Assembly: GCF_041381155.1 (NCBI RefSeq)
Contig: NC_091144.1
Location: forward strand, 16,501,544-16,565,543
Source of the DNA: Argopecten irradians
Taxonomy: Eukaryota; Mollusca; Bivalvia; Pectinida; Pectinidae
Direction: 5' to 3'
Length of the DNA: 64,000 bases
In this document: in pieces, positions 14,601 through 26,600 of the stretch
How the letters are laid out: each line of letters starts with the position of its first letter
How positions within the stretch are numbered: position 1 is the stretch's first letter
Notes under the pieces: generated by a model
The model's database searches: none
What the model saw: the letters and a program-made list of their open reading frames with translations, nothing else
Told to the model about the DNA's origin: nothing
Translations under genes and position numbers: made by a program

Positions 14601-17600
14601 AAAAGACAACCCATTCCAAATGGGTGTTGAATCGGATAGTAATTAGCTAGAATGCGTATATTTACAATACTTACAATGCATACAATTAAAATATTTACAT
14701 ATACAGCCAGTGAAATGAGTACATACATGTACGGACTGACCACGAAGTCTAGGTATGGTCTACAATTTCATTTCACATTTTTGCAGTGTTACTAGTAATT
14801 GGAAAGTGACTTCGGCTTGGGTTTTTTTTTCAATTTAATCATATACAAGGCATAAAAGACAAGAACTTTACAGTGAATAAATTCAGTGATATAGCCCACT
14901 AAGGTTTATAAGGTATCATAAGTGTTAGTCTGTCCATTGAAATGGTTTCACAGCTTATTTCATCATTCCTGGCAGGTTTCAATATACTAAAGACAAAAAT
15001 AGCATGTCCAAATTTTCGCCCAGATACGACACATAAATATATCCTTTGACATTGTGCCTTTTAGAGCCGATTCCTTTTTAAGATTTTTTAGCTGTTTTAA
15101 TACTTTTCAGTACATTACTATGGACATGGATGTTACTTGCATTGCACACGAAGTGTAAATTATTCCAAAGAAATCATACATCTTATCGTGTAAGATCGAA
15201 ATGTACGGAAAAATAAAAACCCAGATTATACTCTCCGCCTCGCGAAAAATCTCTCTATTCACAGAAATGATGTTTGGTACTCTTGTGACAGTTTTTATGA
15301 CGAGCAGATGTGATTTACGGCGTTATTCGGACTTTTTTGTCCCAGTCCTGATGCTCTTTTAAAAATGTTCTGTTACATGACAAGAAGGATAACTCTATAT
15401 CGTTGGTGACGACCGTGATTCTAGAATCACGGCCGTCACCAAGTGGTTAACAGAACAATCCTATATTGCTTGACCGCAGATAGTTGTCCGTCGAATTGAA
15501 GCTTCCCAGAAACACATGCAAGGGCTCAGCTAGGAACTACACAGGTATGAATAAGCTTTCGTCAAAGAATTATAAGATTAAAGATTTATATAATTCATAG
15601 TTTATATACAGTTTACATGCGATTAATGATATTCATGGATCAAGTTATGAAAATGTGTGTTATTTACAATGAAGAAAAGATTCTTTCATAAGCAAAAAAT
15701 ATCAAATACATTGTAACAATAATAATACTATCAAACTTTATTTAGAACAACATCATTTACATGAATACAGACAATGTAATATTTCAGACAATGTTTTTTT
15801 AAACTACAAATAAAAATCAGCAGTAGGCTATATGAAACTTGTTAATAATTTAAAACAGTCTTTGTTTTTTCAACAATACTGTTCATGTATAACAAGATTT
15901 AGCTTCACAAATACACAAGAAAGTTCCTCGGGTAGTTCGACATAAGAAAACTTAACATTACAAAATATATTACAATACTTCTTAACTGTTTTCACTCTCA
16001 CTCATTCAACCATTTGTTCTAGTACTCCTCTAAAAAGGAATTTCGAATCGGATAAACAAATACTGTAATCTGGATATTTTAGTGGTGGTAATGATGTTTT
16101 AACGTTTTCCGCGCCCCACGCAAGTTTACGTTTAACATGGTTCTAATTGTCGTTAGTAGTGCCAATTTACCATTGCGTTGACCTGTTCAAAATAATTTCT
16201 ATGCAAAAATTTGAATCTGTCAAAATGGATAGGTTTATAATATCTCTTTCAAACTACTTATATCACTATTGGACTAGAATTGCTAGATCGCTCCTGGTTG
16301 AATTCACACTGTACTTTTCAAGGGAGAGAGGTGGGGGAGGTGGAGAGAGAGATCAGTTTTCAGTTGTATGTAGTCAAATACAGTATAATTATTAAATGCA
16401 AAAATAATTTGTCATTGTTTCATAAATTGTTTAGTAAAATATCTAGGTTGAACAAATAAGACAATATTTAGGTTGAACACAAGAAATAAAACAAAATATC
16501 TATAAGCACAAATGTACCAGAGATAATAAAACAATATATCTAGATTGTAAAAATGAGAAATAAGAAAATATTGATGTTTAACACACGAGAAAGTAACTTC
16601 GCCATCTTTCAGCAGGGATCTTTAACTACAGTCTCATTACCAAATCTGAGCTGAGAAAAAAGGTAACAAAGGAGACAAAGATTGTACACAATAAACAAAA
16701 ACAAAGAGGCTAAGGACCGAACCTTTTGCAAAAAATGATAAATTAATAAAATCACGTCAATTGTAACAATGCGTTAAAATATGATAGCCTATAATAATAT
16801 GGCGGTATGGTTTTTGAAAGCATTAATGTTCGTGTAGCAAAAACTTCATCGGTCGTACAAATGTATACATGTAATAAAAAATAGAACTGTAGACATATTA
16901 AAGATAAAATACTAGTTTACGTTATTTTATAAGGACAGTGCCTTCAACTCTTCATTATAGTATCTAACTAGAATCCAAAACACACACAATGTGAATGTTT
17001 CTATACTACCAAATGCATACCAATAACACAGTAGGTAGAATCAAGGATTTATAAGTATATACGTCCTTGGTAGAATACTCATTGTCCTAGTACATATTCA
17101 GTATGAAGGTACTAAAGGCACATATGTTCATCAAACTGTTGTATAAAATATAACACTTTAATTGCACAATCTAAATCCACCGGAACAAACGGACGAAATA
17201 AAACAGCTTACTATAATGATAAACAAATAATTTATACGAATCTATCTACATTGCTTGTAAAATCGTTCTAAATTCGTCTAAAACAAAACAAAACATACCG
17301 ACTAACATGATTGAACTTTCACTAAGTTGAATTAACTTGTGTCCAATCTCTATTGATTATGACAATAAAATATCTTTAAAATCAAGTGATTAGACTAGTC
17401 ACGGACAGAGAGATGATAGCCTACAAAAGTCTATCTAGACTTTTCATAAATACATACATCGATCAAAATTCAAATAAACATAAAGTACATTGACCGTTGC
17501 ACTAATGTAACAAAACTAGGTATATACATTTTATATATACACTACATCTGAAAAATTGGGCACCATTTACTACAAAATACAAAAATAAACAATAAAATTA

Positions 17601-20600
17601 ATCTTTGGAATCTCTGCTTCTTATTTCATTCTAAGGGGAGATAATCTAATCATGTTGACTGTCTATAAGCAAGACAGCAAATTTCTTTAAAACATTACTT
17701 TGTATAAATACAGAATACTTCATACGGACTATAAAATGATCTTTCATTACCTATAAAATGCACGTGATCAATATTTAGGTGTAATACGAAGAGATGCGAT
17801 AAAGGCGGCAGTGTATTTAAAGGACATGTATACAAATTAACAAACTATTCATAAATATATCAAGTAATATCAATTTTACTGCCAAAAGAGCACTAAGGAA
17901 TATCAAATATAATGAGATGTATATATAATTGGAGGACATCATTCATACCATATTTATAAACGTAAATTACGTGTTGGGGTCATCATTTGCCGGGGTATTA
18001 ATTACATCTTCTCCATTAACGGAAGTCTTGCCAAAATCGTCAAGTGGTACAACCACTTCACCGTTTTCAAACTGAAATAAATCAATAAAAAAGTGAAGGT
18101 ATTATTCATTACAGTACTGTCCTTTGTATATTTGATACAGGATATACAGTTAAACCATAATCAGTATCTTATAGACATATATAATTTTTTCTGTGGTCGA
18201 TACACCCATGTATTGGCCGAAATGAAAATGCTACACTTGTTTTATTATTTTTCTGGATTTTTTACATTTTGAAATGAGTGTGAAACTAAATAAGCATCGC
18301 ATTGTAAATTCTGCTTCGTGATGAGTTACAATCTTATGATTTTGTAACAAGTATAATTTAAAAACAACATATGAAAACAGTATCAATTGCTGCACTTCAC
18401 GCTTTTAATACACGCACCCGGTGCATGCGTGTTTGTAAACGACACAGTTAATTAAATGTATAGTTTGTTCTCCTTTGAAATTATTCACTTCGACGTCAAA
18501 CATATATTAACAAGATTGACATTAAGATACATTCTCTTATGCTTAATACTCCATTAAACTGTAGTCATCAGCTGGAAGTCATCATTATCTTTGTTAGAAA
18601 CCGAAACAATCAACGTCGTCTGTCACATTTGTGGTTACGCTTCAAACTCAGGTCATCATATACAATTATAGCATTTTGATGAGGTCGATGCATAGTCCGA
18701 GGTTGATAATTGTATTTGGTCAATAAAAACATGCATCGACCGAATTCAAAATGCTACAATTATTTTATTATTTGAATTGTTTTTTCTTTACAAGCAATAA
18801 ATAAGAAGACATGTACAACAATCTAGTGTATACATCTTCATTTGTATTTCATGATATATTACCAGAAATTGAACAGTAAATATCAAAATGATCATATAGT
18901 ATACAAAAGCATCTTTAAAGAAACAATACTTGAAATCATATCACTTTACAAGTCGATTTCTAACTAGTAAACATGACCTGTGGTAAATATTTGGGAGAAG
19001 CATAGTTGTTGACGTTTTAATGATCAGAAATAAAATGAATAAATATTGAAGGGTAAGTAAATCTGCCCATTAACATCACGGAAATGAAATGAAGCTAAAT
19101 TTGCCACAAATTGAAAAATGGGACGAACCCATCGTAATTATGGCATGCCCATATATCGCACGAGGACACAGCTGATGAACGACAATAAAAATTCAAAATT
19201 CAAAACGCATGTTTTTGGAAAACCCTAAACTTACGTGAGAGAGGTTGAAGTCTATACTTACATGAAAGGGGTTGAAGTCTATACTTACATGAGAGGGGTT
19301 GAAGTCTATACATACATGAGAGGGGTTGAAGTCTATACTTACATGAGAGGGTTTGAAGTCTTTACTTACATGAAGAGGGGTTGAAATCCATACTTACATG
19401 AAGAGGGGTTGAAGTCCATACTTACATGAAGAGGGGTTGAAGTCTATACTTACATGAGAGGGGTTGAAGTCTATACTTACGTGAGAGGGGTTGAAGTCTA
19501 TACTTACATGAGAGGGGTTGAAGTCTATACTTACGTGAGAGGGGTTGAAGTCCATACTTACACGAGAGGGGTTGCAGTCTATACTTACGTGAGAGGGGTT
19601 GAAGTCTATACTTACGTGAGAGGGGTTGAAGTATATACTTACATGAGAGGGGTTGAAGTCTATACTTACGTGAGAGGGGTTGAAATCTATACTTACGTGA
19701 GAGGGGTTAAAGTCTATACTTACATGAGAGGGGTTGAAATCTATACTTACGTGAGATGGGTTGAAATCTATACTTACGTGAGAGGGGTTGAAGTCTTACT
19801 GAGTTACTGAGTTACTGAGAAAGTGAGAAGCCACTCGGAGATCGTAGATACCAAGAATACCGTCCGGAGGGTGTCCTATAAATGTAAAACATACCTTTAA
19901 ATGTGATATTTAGTGTAGTTGCCGTAAAATGACTAGATCTCTATTATCTTGACAAACAAATTGTTGGTTTTAAAACTATCCAAATTTCAAGAACATAATG
20001 TGCTGCCCTTTGGTAAAGCGTCACATATGCTGCACGGTTAAAGTTCAAAGGGAAGGTTATAGGATCTCATATCTCTTGCATAATGTCCCATTTGACTCTT
20101 TACTTTTAATTTACTTGATCATTTAGACGAAGTTTTTACAGATTTTTGGAAGTATCTAGGACAACAACAGAACTCTTGTAGTTTGTGAATTGATTATATT
20201 ATCGCCTTACACGGGTATGATCATATGATTGTCATTTTTTTTCTTACCCATTTCGTGCCTAGTCCGGCATCTCTACCCGAGTTGTATTTATACTTCGAAA
20301 CGGCGACTTGTTGTGAGTGAAGGAAATGTTAACAATAATGTAAACGAAATTCAATCATCTGATTTCTTAGATCATCAACTGTTATATCAAGAATAATTTC
20401 ATTATTGATTGACATGGCTACTTCCACTCAACCAATTTATCAAAAAAATATACAGATTCGGTTCTTATGCTTGACACATTTTATCAATTCAAGGTTTATA
20501 TTTCGTATTAGTAAAGCGAAATGAGGACGACGTACTGAAACACCTAAAAGAAGTTTTGAAAACAAAATGTTTCCAAACTTGACTTAGCAATATAAGGATA

Positions 20601-23600
20601 CATGTGACGAATAGAAGTGATGACAGAATACTGCTGATAGTCTGGCAAATCTTGGTGATCCGGAAGTGACGACTTCTGTGCTCTCTGATGACGTCAAACT
20701 GTTCTATCTTAAAGGTAATTGCGGTCTGTAGCCACGCATAGAACATGTACATGGCACATCCAAAACACATGAACGCACCGAGATAGTGAGGAGGCTTCAT
20801 CGTGTCTACCTGTAAATAAAAACACGTGATTGGCCAACTTACACAAGAGCAACATTATATTATACATGGACCTTTAGAAATAACATACAATTGGCTGATC
20901 TACATAATTAACAACTTTTGATTGGCAGACCCACGGAATAATGGCATTTACATTTTTCGCATTTAAATATAAAGTTTTATGGTAAAAAACAATAGTCCGT
21001 GGCTTATTGCTGTACTTTAACTGATGTGCTATCACTTACATCGACGGTCACAGGAAAAGCGATCAAAGATTTGTTTTATGATTACTTTTGAGTGAAGTTA
21101 ATCGTACAATAACTTTGTCTCGAATATAAATAACTAAAAGAGTGAAATTCGATGTTTCAAATACTCTAAATTTATGCTTAAATAGCAGGTATCTTCGTGT
21201 AATTATGAAAGAAAATCCACACAGAAATAAAAGTTTCCGTTTTTTTTGTCGAGGAGTTCAGCAACGAATACGCTTTAATTAAATAATATTTTCCTGTAGT
21301 CTGTATCTTTGATACATTGTGAATTGCAAAGTTTGTGACTGTAGAATGAAATTTTACGTAACAATTGAAGAAATTCTTGATTAAAGCATCAAGGATATGA
21401 TGCTTGACATACGTACACACCGATGATTTATCATTACAAACATTGTGTTGTGTGTTGCTAACCGAATAAATCGAGATACATTTATTACAATACCGTAAAA
21501 CGTTTCAACATGTGGTAGAAAGAATTTACTTTCGATATTATAAAAGATCTAAATATTGAGATATTAAGCAAAACAAACTATTTTTTCAGACCGTGCGGTC
21601 GCTTTCAATTTTTAATCGATATACTAGTAGATACACCGACATTATAGATATATAATTAGCCATGCCTTTGGTTTTATGGTTATGTAATACCTTGACCAGG
21701 ATGTTATTTACCTGTACACAACGCCATTCATCGAACTCACCTGTAATTACCTGGCCGCGGGCAATTTGCTATTCGGTGGACTATATCGGGTATTTGCTAT
21801 TGTCTTACTGTCAATCAGGTTAGGACATCCGTTAATTGGATTGTGATTTGAATTATGGAAACCCCGTACATCTATGCTCAAGGTTTTTTATTGTCACCTC
21901 CATTTTTAAATTGAAAATGTAAAAGCAAATGGAAATAAAATATCCCTGATCATACCTAGGAATATATATTACATATATATATGTCGTACACAGGTAAAAC
22001 AATAATGGAAGTTGACTTATTCAGAAACAAAAATGGTTCTAAGAACTATTTCAACTAAAGATTCAACCTTATAAATTATTCCAGTCTAGAACTGTAATTA
22101 CGGAATCGTGGCATTTAGAAATCTCCCGTAATTTCTAAGGTATTAGTAAAAATTCTAAGCATGTATTTTCACCGTTTCGAATCTTAATGTACATGTATAG
22201 TCATACAAGAAGGGTTACAACATTATCACACTAAATATACTTATTTAAATATCACTTAGTATATTTTTAAAAAGGTACAAGATATTATATCTATTCTTAA
22301 TGCCTGTATACGAATAATTTCAATTTTCATTTGAACACTGTATGTGGTTACTTTTTGGATTATACGATAAATGTTCATATATCATACTATTAAATCTCGG
22401 TATGATATACAAAACGGTCGACAATGAATATACTATTAAGGATTTAGTATAATTTTGAAATAATGAATTTAAATCTACACTTAAACTGTAATATAGGAAC
22501 ATATATCAGAAATACCATTGATGTATTTTCTTTTTAGTAAACGTTTTAGATAAAGTTTAAAAGGCAACAATATAGATATACATTATATTTTCGGTATAAA
22601 GTAACTCCAATATCACATAACTGGTCAACATTTTATTTTTACTCAAAACGGTGCCGTGTTTGCATCATATCGTTATAGCAGAAGTTTGAATTATTTTCTA
22701 GATATATTCATGCTAAATTTTGGGATTTACTCGTAAAAAGATAGTGTTACATTATACTTTTTTTATTACACTGAAATTTACATATTGCTATCTAAATCTC
22801 AGTCCAGACTGATCCGAACATCATTTTGATATCGCTATCAAATTGGACTGATTTATCTAATCTAAAGTTTAATATATGCTTGTTTGAATTTTTGAAGTGG
22901 TGTAAATGGAATGTTTTGAAACTGAAAATATCTACACATCATAAAGCTAGAATAACCATTTACTCTAAAAACTCAAATTGTAGATCTAACGTATACGTAT
23001 ATATGCTGTATACATGTATAGTACTAGGCTTACCTTGCGTCACGGCTCGGCGCGCCCGCTCGATGTAAGCGACGAAATGTGTTAATATAAACGCAGAAAC
23101 ATTGAATATAAACGGAGAAACATTGAATATAAACGCAGAAATAAATAAATACTGGAATTACATGCAACAAAGTACATCAAATATTACCAGAATATGATAT
23201 CAGTCGTTTTATGTATATCAAATCAATTCAGCAAACCTGAAAAGCAGATCATTATGTATAACACTTAATCAGCATTTTACAATTAGGCCTAAAGGCAACA
23301 GCAAAATATCTTTCAAAACGTCTGTAAATAACAAATATTTATTTATTTTATGGAAAACGATCTTATTTTAATATCGTCAACAATTCAAATTTGTGAGAAG
23401 AATATACATACATGTAATTGCACATAATCATACACATAATTTGTTTGTCATAGTTAATCCCCGTGTATATACACATATTTTACACATAACCTAGACAGTT
23501 ATTCATTTGTTACCGCTTGACAGTTATTCATTTGTTACCGCTCGTATCGGAACTCTTCCGAAAAAAGGTGCAAAATGCATAGCTCAAATGACCAGACGCG

Positions 23601-26600
23601 GGAAAGAAAACAACACAAGATAGGAGAATAGGATAATGAGGATATATGTATTTTTAAAGGGGAAAAGAGAATTGTAAACATAATTATTTTACAGGTACAA
23701 TCGGCTGGCGGCTGTACGTACTGTAAGTCTCGTTTCACAAGGTAAAGTTTACCTGTGTAAGCCGTGTGCTCGGCCGTCACGGCTCGGCGCGCCCGCTCGA
23801 TGTAAGCGACGAAATGTGTTAATATTAGCGCAGAAACATTGAATATAAACGCAGAAACACTGAATATAAACGCAGAAACTCTTAATTCTATCGCCGAATC
23901 TGTTGATTTTCACCGTCGCATCGGAAAAGTTTGGCGATTCCCAACCTCCGACAATGTAGCAATAAATAGCCGTGCACGTAACGAAGTTGGGTAATTGTGA
24001 CTGATACCCTCTGTTATTCGGCCGTCAGCCGTCACGACCCACGGCGGACAGAAAAATACTTAATTTTACGGCAGAAATACTTAATTTTATTAATCGAATT
24101 GGAATTCTGAGGAAAATTCTTAATATAAAGGGTTAATACTGAATAAAAAAGCACATATGCTAATCCTGCCGAAACTTGTTAAAAATTCAGTATTCTGCCG
24201 TTATTCTAACAAGTTTCGGCAAGATTAACACATTTTGGGTTACCAGTGTTAGGATCAGATATCGCAATCCAATTTACCCAGATACATCCCGTCGTTTCAC
24301 TACTTCAATACTAACGGAGTGAAAAGATGGGAAGTAATTCTGGGAGATCAGCATGCGATATCTTATTCTAAATAGTTGATACCTCGGGCTTATTATCACT
24401 TATATACTATAGAGATTTAGAGCAAATATATCAACAGATTTGCAAATATTTGAATTAATTTGACAACTATCATTCTTCCCTTTGACTATGTTCTTGTTTA
24501 CATGGCCGTGATAGACGGTCTAAATTTGCCCAACTCTTATTGGTTGATAACCATACATGATTGATGTGGTAATAGTACCTTAAATTATAAAACAAATAAT
24601 ATACCTTAAATAGGTTTTAATCTTAATTCAGTTTATCGGCCTGTATCACCGACCTGAAATAATCCCGGTAAAATTTATTCAGTGTGGATATATTTTTAAA
24701 AAAATCATATCTATATCTGATGATGTTTACACTGTACCACAAAGTAAGCATGACATTTGAAAACTCTATTTCAAGCTGAACCTAAAATATACTGAAACAC
24801 ATGTAAATGGATATAATTGATCCCAGGTGTTTACTAATTGCTATGACACCGTATTATAGAATTTAATTGGCATCTGTCATCGATCTATTGTCTGCTATAG
24901 CTGCATTGCGGTGAGATAAATATTTCATCTCTTTTCAGTAGTTATGACATATATGAACACTATCGACATATTTTTCTTCTTATTGTCTTTGCAATGTTAT
25001 AACGGTGAAATACTTCGTAAAATAATATAATGTAATTATTAAGTAATTATGTAAATTAACCTCGTTATAAGCTCTAATGGCTTCTGCAGGCGTATCCTTG
25101 TATACAGTCGATATCCAATCAAGTAACATTAAAGATGCTCCACCGCCGACAGAGCATAAATGATATTCATTATTTGAACGATAATTGGTGTTCAATCGTG
25201 TGTATGTATGTCTAATTAACACAAAAAATAATATAGTTATTTTCATTTTGCCTTTTGTGCATGCGCAATCAGTACATCATTCCATATAGGATATAGTGCG
25301 TCTGAATTTTTTCGGGATGCAATTAATTATTTTTCATATTTTTAACTTGACATAGAATAAGAAGCTCAAACTTTTCAATGGTGGCAATGGTGTAAAGTAA
25401 GTAGTTTTTGTAACTGAAGAAAAATACTAAATCGCCTGCTCCTGTTTTTTATAGTGAAAAAATAATATTTGTCGGCGGTGGAGCATCTTTAAAATAAGTA
25501 GGAGTAAATTTAGAGGGCGTATTGTGCCAGTGCTTGTTTAGGCGTGACTTAAATGAGTTCAGAGTCATTGCAGATACCACATTTTCATGTAGGCTGTTCC
25601 ATGTATTCATAATTCTACTGTTGAATTTGTTTTTGTGACATTTATTCTAGCAATATAAGTGATGGCTATACAGTTGTTGTCAGATATCAATATGTAGATT
25701 AGGTGAGAAATAAAGCATTGTATGTTATACATCTCCGTTACTGTCATATACTACTAAATATAGGCAGCCATTAAGCGTATAAAGTAGCTGTTTAACAGAA
25801 TACTTACGAATGCAATACTCCAATGTCAAGTCTACAATAAAATTCATATTTCTTCATCAATGAGCATACGACATGTCAAAAGTGAAATGTTTCTACCTCG
25901 GCAAAGGTCATTAAATTCAGGATCGAAATATTTTATATGGCTACACATACGCAATACATTTATAGTTTAGATAATGTGCAGCTCCACAATTCGACGTAAA
26001 ATATTCCAAGTTTTCACTTCTCATTGGCATATCATTGACTTGTAAGTTTAAAATTTTGAATATTGTCCAGATCACATTTAATCGTTAAATATAAAGAGTA
26101 TGAATGTTATATATGCCTAGATATAAAAGTATGACAGGAATCGCAAACAAATAATAAAACAATAGACACCTGATATTGAATTCTATATGAAATACCACGC
26201 ATCAATAAGATTTGAAAAGGCATTCAATTTGTTTACTAGCTTGTTTAATTAAGTTAATTAGCCCATCGACTGTCAGCGACACTTAGGGACAAAATTTACG
26301 ATTAAAATCAATAATTGTAAAACGTTTTAAACCCAGTTTAAGGTAATACCAAGACAAGTTTATTATAGAATGTCTATATTTTACGTCGAATTGTAGTTAT
26401 TTTTATTTTTATTTTTTAACACATTGAACTATTTACAACCTTGAAATCGCCCGTTAAAACATTTCTCTGTGTTTTGAAGGGCGATTACATGGTTGTAAAA
26501 GGTTCAATGTGTTTTTTAGGTAAAACAAAATAACAATCATATGAGAAATGAAAAAAAGCGATGAAAAGATAACGTCAGATTATAGGAAGATTAAAATCTT

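Larger units (their letters stand above)
13838..24249. mobile_element. 10.4-kb segment with ACACTGG ends, present only in copy 1
   Basis: Left edge TTA-ACACTGGCCCACAATG, right edge (read inward on the minus strand) ACACTGGTAACCCAAAATG, each bordered by TA. Copy 2 reads GCT-TA-ACACT-TA-GGATC. The segment includes short tandem repeats at its left end, the DRAM-like exons, a minisatellite and a hairpin at its right end. No transposase frame was recognised. It may be a transposon-like unit or a plain deletion in copy 2. Confidence 0.5.

Noticed and set aside
19454..19810. 118-codon frame of nine-residue repeats (RGVEVYTYV)
   Set aside because: It arises because the minisatellite unit is 27 bp; units of 28 bp break it and no exon context supports it.
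24980..25246. 88-codon minus-strand frame as a complete gene
   Set aside because: Its first half reads through a MITE that is absent from copy 2; only the part near 25061-25127 may be exonic.
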